From Arbacia lixula (Eukaryota; Echinodermata; Echinoidea; Arbacioida; Arbaciidae), in contig OZ022577.1 in the NCBI GenBank assembly GCA_963669155.1, positions 31,471,053 through 31,535,052 of the forward strand: a stretch of 64,000 bases of DNA. Reading direction: 5' to 3'. The notes under the pieces were generated by a model that was given only the letters and a program-made list of their open reading frames with translations, was not told where the DNA came from and searched no databases. Below, one piece after another: positions 16,571-26,965 of the stretch (positions are counted from its first letter, which is position 1; each line of letters opens with the position of its first letter). Position numbers and translations under genes: made by a program.

Positions 16571-18770
16571 AGAAAAAAACAATGATCTGAAAAGAGTGCT
16601 ACGGTAATGGATTGTTGTTGAAAACGTAACACACACAAATTGTATAGAGAACTGGCGCATGCGCATAAACTTCAAAAAGTCGGCAATCTTCGTATACGTA
16701 GATCGCAGCTGCATTAATTCTGACCACCGTACTATGGTTCGTTTACAAGAAAAAAAACCCATCATGGACTAAATTCATCTTCCACCCAACTACGGAAGTA
16801 TTCATGTATGTATTCTCCGTAAGTGTTTTTAATAACTTAAAGTTCTGCGCAATATAATTGATGATATTTTCTAAAATGATCACTGCTAATCTCGACTACC
16901 TTGCACCATTGCTCGGTGCAACGCAGCCCGCTCACTGCGTGAGCGGGCTGGTTGCAGTAAGGGTTAAAATACATAAAATTAGTGGGATACCCTGGTCCCC
17001 TATTGTACGGGATTGCCAGTTAAAGGACGATATAAGTACTTTGTAAGACTACGACTAGACGAGAGTAAGTGACTTCGATCCAGCCATTTACTCTCTAGGC
17101 TTACCAAATAAAAACATTGATGTGTTTTTCATTAGCTCGATTGGGAGCTCAGGCAACAGGTATGGGGTTTCTTGTAGGGCTAATTTGTGGCCAATGCAAT
17201 GGCAACGATGACAGTGTTCTAGATCTAATCACCAAAGTCAAAGAAAGATTGCGCAATAATGAAAACCCTACAAAATCTTTGCCTAACACTGACTTAATAA
17301 TTAGTATGATATTACAACATTTAACAATGAAAGTAAAACACCGTATTGGTCAATTACATGCTTCATTATCGAAATTAAAAATCATGATGATGCATGATCA
17401 GGACGGAGTAGAAAGAGTAGAGATGGAGACTCGGCTCAGTCAGAGCTCGAGAGCACATTGCAAATACAGCAGTCCGCGGCCGCGCTTGCCTTTAATTTTA
17501 GGACTTAAAATCTGGGATTTATCAGCCACAGACATATCAACCAAATGGTAAATAACATTGCTAAAATACGTACCATACGATTCTGACATTTTGCGGCCTT
17601 ATAGGCTACAGCAACCTTCAGCTTACTCCAAATAATTAACTAGCAGTCAAAGTCGCAATACGTTGGACGTCCACAGAGTTTCAGTCGATGCAATTATTAA
17701 CACGTATCTGAGTGGCGTATGCTGCTATTGTGTATACTACATACACGAATTGACAGTGCAGTGGTTTCGTATGGGTTGCTTGCTTTAATTTCCCCTTGAA
17801 CTTTGAAGATACCGACTAGCTTACGACACTTTTCACAAAGTATAGATCTAGATAACATATTTTATTGTATTTTAAAAGTTATTTCATTGTAATATCAAAG
17901 TGATTATGTGTATATATAAATTATTTTAATGACAATTTATAATCATTTATTTTAAAGCAAATAAATTTGTAAAAAGTTTAAATGTTTTATTTCGTCTTTA
18001 AAAAAAGTATCACATATGGTATGATAGTTAGTGCGCATGTTCAGTGTATGACGACAAGTCTGTGCGCTCAGCTGATCGTAAAAAAAAATGTTTGTTTTGC
18101 AATCCCTGTCATCTTACGACGACGGAGCCGACTCGAAATGGGGGTCGACTGACCCGAAATGGGGGAGGATACACCATGATTGGGGGCGTACAGGCCCGAA
18201 CCCTTACCTATGAATGCTTGACTGTCAATCAAGTGGATACGTGATTGCGTACAACGTCAGGAAACAAAATAAATGCGTTGCACTGTGATTATATTATGCC
18301 CAAAACTTAGTTTCAGAATATTTATTTCAGCTTCCTGTGACGTTCTATATCGTCTTTTGGTTTGGCCGAACCAACATATGCACGTGTAAACAATTTTTTA
18401 CGGTATGCATATTTTCATGTAATCGTGAATGTAATTTTGTCCATCTGAATGATCTTTTCACACAATAAAGGCATATGTTTTCAATACAATACCATCTGTT
18501 TTTCGTTATTTCGTTCTTATTTCTAATGAGAGCCTACAGATTCTTTAAAATACTTACATCAAAGACCATCTGATCATTTTCCAAATCGATATGTATACCT
18601 TTTGTTCTCTCGATCACATTAAATCTATATGATTAAAACAATATCCTTTTGCACAATATACCCTAATTGCCATGATTTAATCTACTTTATAATATTTTTT
18701 TTTTCAATTTCGGTTGGTATTTTGTGGCTTTCGATAGGTCTATGGTGTGATCAGGTGACGAACAAGAATC
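16571..18770. other. Interval without recognised gene
   Basis: It holds a 144-codon frame at 17117-17551 (MMCFSLARLGAQATG...) with no recognised domain. There is a CGAAATGGGGG motif repeated at about 18134 and 18159. An AATAAA is present at about 18464 without an assigned transcript. Most of it may be decayed transposon sequence. Confidence 0.4.
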
Positions 18771-18829
18771 ATTAATGCCTCGTGTTGTCATTCTTCATGG
18801 AGAATATAATCCCCCTCACTCCCCCACCC

Positions 18830-18835
<6 letters not shown>

Positions 18836-18871
<36 letters not shown>

Positions 18872-18899
18872 TCTCCCCCCCCCCCCCTCTCTCTCTCTA
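18836..18899. repeat. CA microsatellite, C-run and CT tract
   Basis: An uninterrupted CA run from about 18836 to 18867 is followed by a C-run (about 18874-18886) and CT repeats to about 18899. A second C-run lies near 18973-18985. Open frames across it are artefacts of the repeat. Confidence 0.95.
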
Positions 18900-19799
18900 T
18901 CTCACTTCTCCCTCTCTTTTCCTTAATTCTAGCTCCTCTCCTCTTTTTCTTACGCTTTCTACTCCCCACACTCCCCCCCCCCCCTCTATCTAATTTGACG
19001 CGTTTTCTTTATTTTCATTATCTTCCCTCATCTGTTGTCAGATTTGTTTTCTCCGTCTGTCGCCTTTCCTTTGACGTCCTCGCCTGAATGCAATTGCTGC
19101 TTCCACCATTCATTCCCATTTATCTATATATCCTCGTTCATACCTGGTCTCACCTCTGTCCCAACCTTGTCTCCCTATACCTATTACACCGACTATCGTT
19201 GTCGTCATCCACTCTATCCCTTCCCAATCAAAGAAATATTATTAATCTTATTTCCAGGCTGTTTTTCCAATATAGCCACCCTGTCCACATGACTACATGT
19301 ATAATTATTTCCATACGTTTGAGTGAAAGGGCTTTCTAAAGACATTGCAATGCCCCATACTGAAAATGAATGAAATGCCCTGTACAGAAGATTGCATGTT
19401 CAAATCCATCTTGTTCCAATATTTTTCTCCGACTCTTTTTTCATTCATTTACAGGATGGATCAAGCTGTTATTACTATTACTAGGTGTAATATGCGTACC
19501 ATTTCTTGCACAGTTAGCAGTATATTACAAGATTTTTGGCCGGATAGTTCTACATTCATTTGCACTACATGATGGAACACAAAAAATAGGTCTTGCAGAC
19601 TTGAATTCCTGCCATTATTGAATAACATGGCTGCATGAGGTTCCCTTATTTATTCAGGGGATCTTTGCTCACAGCAAGATTTTCTCGCATGAGCATAATT
19701 AACATAAAGTACATTTGAATATTCCAATTAAGTAAAACAGAATCAATAATAAAAAAAACTAGGAATGGAGCAGGCCAACAAAATGTAGGAGCCCTATTA

Positions 19800-21600
19800 A
19801 ACAAATCAACCAATGAAAGCAAGAAGGATGATGATAGGTAAATGATCTGAGTGATTATGTAATCAAGAATGTTCAACAAAAGGGGCAGGTGTGAGGATGG
19901 AATGAATAAGCACATCTGAATAGAAAAGGAATGAAGGCGATCAGAGAAGTAGGATAATGACTGCTAAGATGAATACGAACATAATTCCAAACAGAACAGA
20001 ACTAAATACCAACTTCATTGAACTAAATACCAAACATGACTAAAGATAAACTAAACAAAAGATAATTCAAAAGATCAAATAACCACCCTACAGTAGAATT
20101 CTTGACTGACAATTTAAAAGAAACGTGGTCAAGAAATGGTTTGAGGTTAGTGTGGGTTTTTGGTACGCTTTCTTATGAAGTCATTTGCATTCTGGACGTC
20201 AAAGTGAACGGTCGTTCTGCCGACTGTCGTGCCAGTCGACAGTCTCGACTGTCATGCCAGGTTGTAAAAATGGGATATATACCCAGGTCGAAATCATGCA
20301 GTAGAAACCAGTAAAGTAAATAGTATTGAAGACAAGCAGAAAAAACAATAGAAACCAGTGAGATCTAATGGTTTGAAAATGAGTGTGAAAATACAAAGTC
20401 AAACCAGTAGAAACCATTATAAACCAATGGATTCTACTGAATTTGAAGACCATTAGAAGCCGTTAGAAACCAGTGGATACTACTTGTATTGATGACCGAT
20501 AGAAACCAATAGAAACCAGTGAGATCCAATGGTTTCAAAAGGAATGTTAAGTCTAATTTCAATATGATTTTCTTTTGGCATACTGGATCCAATACTGATT
20601 TTCTGCTGGCTCCAGTGGGGACTGTCGTAACTGGCTTGTAATGGTTCCAGCAAGGATTTTTAGTGGTCTTCTAATGGTTCCAGTAGAGATTCCTACTGGT
20701 TTCTGCTGGTCTTCTAATGGATCCAGTAATGATTTACCTTGTGACAAAAGCCAAATAATTCCTATCTAAATAATCCAAATAACCGATAGAAACCAGTGGA
20801 TTCCACTGGTATTGAAGACCAGTAGAAACCAATAGAAACCAGTGAGATCTAATGGTTTGAAAAGGAGTGTTATGTCTAATTTCGAAATGATTTTCTTTTG
20901 GCATACTGGATCCTATACTAATTTTCTGCTAGCTCCAGTGGGTACTCTCATAACTGATTTGTAATGGTTCCAGTAATTTGTAATGGTTCCAAAAGTCAAA
21001 ATGCTATAGATTGCATGGAAGTCAACAATAGACCATTTTCGTAATGTTTCACCTTCTCCCTAACTTAGAATCTATTAGTTGTTGCTACTCGGACAAACCT
21101 CGGACAAGCTTTGAGGTCCCCATTACTAACGTCAAAAACACGTCATGACATTGCTTGATTCCCCCTTTTCAAAATGGGGAATCAAAAGGGAAGAGAGTGG
21201 GGGAGGGAAAGGGAGCTATATAGGAGTGCATCGGAGTTATGGCTGGCTGTTAAATACAACTTTGTACACTTTTGAAAAAAAAATAAAATGAATTGCATCT
21301 TGAATCAAACTGAAAATAAGACATCTTTAAGTGAAGGGATGTCGCTTTGTTGAGAAGTCCACAAAGTCATTTGCGTTGGTGCAGTTCTGTTTGGAATTCA
21401 GTTCAGTTTGTATTCAATTCAATTTCAATAGGTTCTTATGCTGTGTTCATCTTATCGGTCAATACCCTTATTCTCTTATCACCTTTATTCCTTTCCTATT
21501 CAGATGTGCTCATTCATTCCATCCTCACATCTGGCTCTTTTGTTGAACATTCTTTATTACATAATCACCCATATCATTTACCCACCTTCATCCTTCTTGT
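19800..21600. repeat. Large inverted repeat flanking an AGAAACCAGT cluster
   Basis: The arm at about 19800-20015 read on the minus strand matches the arm at about 21380-21600 on the plus strand. Shared blocks are GTTCTGTTTGGAATT, CTATTCAGATGTGCT, CATTCCATCCTCACA and TTTTGTTGAACATTCTT. The roughly 1.3 kb between the arms contains the CCAGT-rich repeat cluster. The layout suggests a large foldback or composite element. No coding function is evident. Confidence 0.6.
20300..21000. repeat. AGAAACCAGT repeat cluster, partly palindromic
   Basis: The block AATAGAAACCAGTGAGATC followed by AATGGTTT occurs at about 20348, 20508 and 20829. Longer units of about 300 bp share TTTTCTTTTGGCATACTGGA (about 20567 and 20891). 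The middle (about 20630-20720) carries the reverse form, for example ACTGGTTTCTGCTGGTCTTC, so it can fold on the flanks. Confidence 0.75.
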
Positions 21601-22929
21601 TTTCTTTTGTTATTCAGAGAAGCACTGCCCGATTAGAAATACAGCTAATTGTTTAAAACACCTGAATGTCTTGAATTTTTATGAGGCGGCGGTCATCATA
21701 GATCAAGGGAAGTCTATCCGGGCGCAGTCCATCCAGGGATGTGTTATGGAAGGATATGAAACAACTTTCTTTCTTTGAACCCATGCGTGCCACCGCCGAA
21801 AAATTATGTGGTCTCAGCATGTGCTTTTCAGGTGTTTTAACAATAACGAACAGGATTGCGCAGCAACGGTTTCTCAGAAAGAACAAAAGAAATGAAGAGT
21901 CTTATTTCGCTTGTCCAGTTCTGTTGGATTGCATCAATACTTTTGTGAGGAAAATTAGAGATATCAGCGAACAAAAATACACGCAAACTCTGTTAATGGA
22001 AATAAGCAGCTTAAGATTTGATTTTGATAATAAAATCAAATCCCACATTTGCGGAAATCTGCGGAAAGTGCAGAAATGTGTTAATTGTTTAGTAAGAACA
22101 TTATCTTATCTCCGTTCGTGCATCATTCAACAATTATTTAGAAGAAACCCGAGTACAGGATCGTTAGTGGTGTTGTTCTTAACTTCGAGAGAGAGCTTCG
22201 AGAGACCAGAGAGGTGTAAGGAATGGAGTCAGCACACGAAGTGTAATTTATTCCGACAGCAGTCGCGTGCATTGATATCACAATGGAATATTTGACGCGT
22301 TTGGCTTTTTGATCGAGGGAGATCCGCCGCCAAACAAGCATGAAAACTGTAGGATGCATTTTGAGGAATATATATTCTGTATGCGCAGAAGATTTTAGAA
22401 CCACTTCATGAACTGAAGTGCATGTGCAGTAGTATTACATGTTATTAAGATACGATTGTGTGAATTTCAGATTGTATTGTTTCTTCGTTTTTGTGATAAA
22501 AGGAGAATACTGTAGAAAACATACCAGAGAAATGCCTCCATATCGCACATTTCCGAATCATATTTCCTTAAAAATATCTTGTAAATCGTTTATTGAATGT
22601 TTCATCTTTCATGGAAACAACCTCAATTTCGTGTGCGGAGGTGTCCGAAAAAGTAACAGATCAAATTCTTTCTACAATTTTTTCAAAATTTCCCTTCGCT
22701 CACCCCAAAACTAATTCACAGTGCGTGATGTAAAAAGCCAGCTACGAGCTCCCAGCGAAGGCTGAACGGTTGACGTACTTCTCAAAACAGATTTTCTTTT
22801 GTTATTCAGAGAAGGCACTACCTAATTAGAAATACAGCTAATTGTTTAAAACACCTGAATGTCTTGAATTTTTATGAGGCGGCGGACCTCATAGATCAAA
22901 GCAAGTCTATCCGAGCGCAGTCCATCCAT
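21598..22929 (+). repeat. About 139-bp direct repeats flanking a 1.05-kb segment
   Basis: 21598-21736 and 22791-22929 are near-identical (shared TAATTGTTTAAAACACCTGA, TTTTTATGAGGCGGCGG and GCGCAGTCCATCCA). The enclosed segment has a 184-codon frame at 21741-22295 with no recognised domain. Terminal direct repeats suggest a small LTR-like (TRIM) element or a local duplication. No clear target duplication was seen. Confidence 0.55.
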
Positions 22930-23600
22930 GATAGGTCCATGGAGAGACAAAATAGGGAATTAGATATTGCTTTCCAAGTTAACTACAGCTAAATGTCGGT
23001 GGCGCATGGGACATCGAAGCATTATTGTGGAATGCTTTTGACATTCATTAGCACGCTTATAGTATCCATACAGATGTTTGAATATATTATGCTCTAATTG
23101 CCCCTCTTTCCTAACACATCCCTATTTGGAGCTATACTATACTGATTAATTCAAAAAACAACAATGGCCACTGTGCATCACGCACACGTGTCAACCCACA
23201 ACTTCTTTTCTTCCAGAAATATCATGCATTTTTTTTTTGACACCATGATGAGAGTAGCTGTTACACAGAATGGTCATTGTTGTGTTCTGAATTAATTTCC
23301 TGCTGCGCGCACATTGAAGGTCTAAACTTGTTCAAAAGCGAAAATCTCATTAAATATTCCAAATTAATTGATAAGAAAGCTTAATACAAATCCACACTAT
23401 ACATTTCTTGATCACCGTTCTTTTGATTGTTGATTCCAGAATCCTACTTCACCAGGCATGTGGACGGAAATTATACTGGTGTGTGTTAACGTATTTTAGG
23501 GTTTATGTGTGAGTATGTGTGTGTATGTGTATGTGTAAGTGAATAAGAAAGAGAATGAGCGAGAAAGAGAGAATCTGAAAGAATAAAAGAGGGATAGGGG
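22930..23600. other. Interval with no recognised feature
   Basis: AT-rich DNA without coding similarity. It becomes GT-rich then GA-rich from about 23480 towards the low-complexity block. Confidence 0.45.
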
Positions 23601-23610
23601 GAAACTAAAG

Positions 23611-23612
23611 CG

Positions 23613-23643
<31 letters not shown>

Positions 23644-23752
23644 CTTCGAGAGAAAGGGACAAAAGTATTCATGTTTTATTTTAGACACAGTAAGGGGGAG
23701 ATATGCTAAAATCTCACATCTCCCTGCACGGTGTTTGTGTGTATGTGCATGA

Positions 23753-23829
<77 letters not shown>

Positions 23830-23872
23830 TGTGTGTGAGGGAGAGAGAGAGAGAGCGAGGGAGAGAGAGAGC

Positions 23873-23919
<47 letters not shown>

Positions 23920-24129
23920 GTGTTGGAAGAAAGAAGTTTCAGGAGAGAGAACCCCACGAGAATTTAAATTAATTTTTTAATTGAATCTCCGTCCAAATGC
24001 TTAGTTTTGTAATTGTCAATTGACCACAAGAAGGAACCTGAGGGAGATGAGCACATGGGGAGAGAGAGAGGGCCCGGGGGGGGGGGGGGGGGGGGTGAGA
24101 AGGGTGTTGAAAGAAAGAAGTTACATAAT

Positions 24130-24161
<32 letters not shown>
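23611..24161. repeat. TG and GA microsatellite block
   Basis: GA repeats at about 23611-23638, a TG run at about 23756-23838 continuing into GA repeats to about 23917, a run of about 20 G at 24076-24095, and GA repeats at about 24131-24161. Related GAAGGGTGTTG(G/A)AAGAAAGAAG blocks occur on either side of the G-run (about 23915 and 24098), so part of the block is duplicated. Confidence 0.95.
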
Positions 24162-24162
<1 letters not shown>

Positions 24163-24496
24163 ATGAAATTAATTGTCAAATTTCATTATGATCCAGTGAT
24201 CCATTCTAGAGAAAATTGTAATAATAGATAGATTGCTCGTTGATGACGTCACGATAATGTGATGACCTTGAAAAGTTATTTTAACCAGACTACATCGATA
24301 CCAAGAAGTGATGAAAGTTTCAAGAATGAAGGCAATTATGAATTATGCGTGCCACAAAAAAAAAATGGGGGGGTGAAGGAATAAAAAAAAAGAAAAATAA
24401 AGAGAAAGAAAGTTCTGACGAAATCCAGAGGTAATCTGTCGTTTGCGACAGACCACCTAAATGATGGATGCAATAAATAAGTTATGCATTGTATAA

Positions 24497-24735
24497 AAAG
24501 TTCTCGGATCATTGTCTCCAGTTCCTGAGGTGTGTTGCTAATTAGTAAAATGTCACCTGCAAATCTAGGATTTCAGGTGTTCGCCATCTACTACTATTCA
24601 CATTGATAGCCAATTTAGGTTTCTGAATAAATTCTCCATAGCTGCAGTGAAGAGCTTTGGTGAGAATGTGTCACCTTGTCTATTACCCCTTTTCAGAATT
24701 TTGAAGGCATTTGTTATAGTGCTTTCTAGATGTAC
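24497..24735 (-). pseudogene. Decayed RTE-type reverse transcriptase fragment
   Basis: The minus strand reads FKILKRGNRQGDTFSPKLFT, then AAMENLFRNLNW, a TGA stop, VVDGEHL, a one-base frame shift, and then NPRFAGDILLISNTPQELET. The order of (V)RQGDT.SPKLFTA, NL.W, DGE.L and RFADDI.LIS is the RTE-clade RT palm. The catalytic FADD is altered to FAGD. The fragment is short, frameshifted and inactive. Confidence 0.75.
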
Positions 24736-24739
24736 TCGG

Positions 24740-25189
24740 GCACTATAGGGTCCTTCTTACATACCATTTACAAAGAAAAACATTATTTGTCATTCATTCA
24801 TTATAATTTCAATTAACCAAAAATTGGTCTTTTCATATTTCAATAGTTGTTTGTTATGAGTTTTTAAAAAGATATGTAAAAATGCAACAGTAAAAGCAAA
24901 CACTCTTAAATGTAGGAAATTAACAAAACAAAGAAAAACAGAGGGGATTTTTTTTTTGGCACTTTTCTTATGCTCCAAACTGATCAATTAAATCATAAAG
25001 AAGCAGCTTGCCTGAAATGATTACTTTTTTTTTTCATCACATAGGTGAAATATAAGGAGATATAAGAAATATGTGGATAAATTTGCATAGTTGATTAATT
25101 TTGAGATTTTAATCAAAATTAGACTTTAATCAAAATAAGATTTTAATCAAAATTGCCCAATCAATCTTTTGCCGAGATAAGAGGACGGG
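24740..25189. other. AT-rich interval upstream of FAM161
   Basis: Contains the repeated string AATCAAAAT(T/A)AGA three to four times at about 25110-25155. Nothing else recognised. Confidence 0.45.
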
Positions 25190-25417
25190 TGGGGGCATAA
25201 TGACCCCCTGTACAGCTACAGGTAGACTCCCGGGGGTATGTTATGTTTAGCTCGAGCTCATGTACTGGGAACATATTATGACGAAGTACGATATTCTTGC
25301 TTTGTCGTACTCGATCGTATACGCGTAAGTACGTACGCGCAAAACGCGTCCGTTGATCTGATACCGCGCGCGGTACTACGGTACATACGGATCGACGGCC
25401 GGTCGCATAACGTCAAC
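25190..25417 (+). promoter_or_regulatory. Probable FAM161 promoter / 5' UTR
   Basis: CpG content rises sharply compared with flanking DNA (ATACGCGTAAGTACGTACGC, CCGCGCGCGGTAC, GATCGACGGCCGG) just before the chosen start codon. No TATA box stands out. Location and composition support a CpG-rich core promoter and leader; exact start sites cannot be read from sequence. Confidence 0.5.
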
Positions 25418-26965
25418 ATGGCAACCGCACATTCTTTGTCGGCAGTAACAAACTCCTGTGTCAAAAGGCCCAGAATTCCACATACTAATTTTCCAGAAAC
25501 TGAACTTGAAACTGACTTCTCTAGAAGTTGCGGTGTAAGAGCAGGAAGAACAACTTTGACGAATTCACAGCAAGCATCGGGATTTCAAAATGGCAACGGC
25601 GAGTACGAAACCCATCCTCGGTCCCACAGGCAAGGATTGGAGGAAGTTAGTTGGGCTGAAGATGCGCTCATTGATGAACTCACAAACGATGTTGAAAATA
25701 TTACGAGTGAAGATTTTTACGAACGATTAACTGAACTTAAAAATAAGCATCGCATGACTCTCCAGTCTCTTGAAGCAAAGTATAACCAGAAAGTTGCTCA
25801 TAGAAGGCGAGCTTCAGCTAATGATTATGACATTGAGGAGGCAGATGGTGGTGTGAGTGATGATTGGAGATTGAATTTCACGAATGGGATAGACAAAGTG
25901 AAAGGGATGACCAGCAGTGGCCCTATATATGTAGCAGAACACCAGCACAAACACATGGATGATGAGGTTCACAGGTTCAATCAGAGTCTCCCGGCTTGGT
26001 CAGCATTGCCCAGAGATAATGTCCGAGATATGTCTTCAAAACCACCAAGTGGAAGACAGACGGCGTGGAGCGATCGACCCAAGTCTCGTAATCGAGTCGC
26101 TGAGTTACAACAACAGAAACAGAAGCCGGACTGGAGTGATGTTACATGGACAAGTGGTAGCGAATGCTCTGCGACAACAGAAGAAATTCTTTCTAGCGTG
26201 AATACATCTCTAACCCTCTCTCTCAGCAAGCAGCCTGGCTCACCAGCTGCAGTGGTTGATAACATGTGGGAGGATTTCAGCGTTGATTCCTATGCGCCAC
26301 GCTCTCGCAGCATGTCACGATCATCCCACCGCAGCAGCTCCACCCAACAGAGCAAGTCAAAAGATTGGTCGCCCAAGATTACCATCCCCAAACCATTCAG
26401 CATGACCCTCCGCGAATCTAGCGAAGAACGCACAAAGTCCCGAGCATCGATGGAGCTGGAACAAGAACGCTATGAAAGAGAGAAGCAGGAAGAGGTTGAA
26501 TGCCAAAGGAAATTCAAAGCAACTCCAGTACCAGCACATACCTTCCTGCCACTCTACGATGAACTTGTAGACCAACAACAGGAGAAGTCCAAGAAGAACC
26601 GAGAGCAGAGTAAGAAGAAACTAATCTCTACTCAGAAACCCTTCAATCTGACGGAAACGAGAAAGCATCAGAGATCGGCCAGTGCTCCTTTTGCTGTGAA
26701 AACCTCAAAGGCACCAAAGTTCAAAGCCAAGCCCGTCCCAAGATCAGTCTTTGATCCGGTTGTTGATGAACGTATTCTTGAAGAAGAGGAGTACAGGAAG
26801 ATCAGAATCAAGATGAGAGCTGAGGAGATGCTGAGACAATCGTCGCTCCCTCCCAACATGCATATCAGGGGAAAGGAGTACACTGATGGCAAACTAAGGA
26901 TGAAGATGATGAAGAAGAAGGAGAAGAAAGCTTTCCTTACAACTGACCATAAATTCAGACCCCAG
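25418..26965 (+). CDS. FAM161: FAM161 exon 1
   Basis: 516 codons ending CCC CAG|gtaaat in phase 0. The N-terminal part includes SWAEDALIDELTNDVENITS and FYERLTELKNKHRMTLQSLE, a predicted helix. The middle (residues about 200-330) is Ser-rich and low in complexity. The C-terminal third has the repeated F-K-A-x-P-V-P blocks and basic helices. Confidence 0.9.

Larger units (their letters stand above)
14371..17001. mobile_element. Possible DNA element with AGGGGACCAGG termini
   Basis: AGGGGACCAGG at 14371 and its inverse CCTGGTCCCCT ending at 17001 form an 11-bp inverted pair directly after the LINE tail. GC-rich palindromes lie near each end (GCTCCCGC..GCGGGAGC at about 14588; AGCCCGCTCAC..GTGAGCGGGCT at about 16926). 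No target duplication was found, and the second LINE fragment lies inside. The pairing could be coincidental. Confidence 0.35.

Noticed and set aside
17117..17551. 144-codon frame
   Set aside because: No family motif. Part of the frame is GC-rich repeat-like DNA, and no supporting splice sites or poly(A) arrangement could be tied to it.
20300..21000. CRISPR array
   Set aside because: Repeats are irregularly spaced, partly inverted and degenerate, and the DNA is eukaryotic.
21741..22295. 184-codon frame read as a host gene
   Set aside because: No recognised domain, and it sits between direct repeats in transposon-rich DNA. Kept only as part of the repeat entry.
23703..23972. Open frames across TG/GA repeats (poly Cys-Val or Arg-Glu)
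   Set aside because: Simple repeats are open in several frames on both strands. There is no start context, splice structure or domain.
25238..25417. Upstream in-frame extension of FAM161 (60 codons)
   Set aside because: Lies in CpG-rich leader-like DNA with no family similarity; the downstream ATG has the better context. Not fully excluded.
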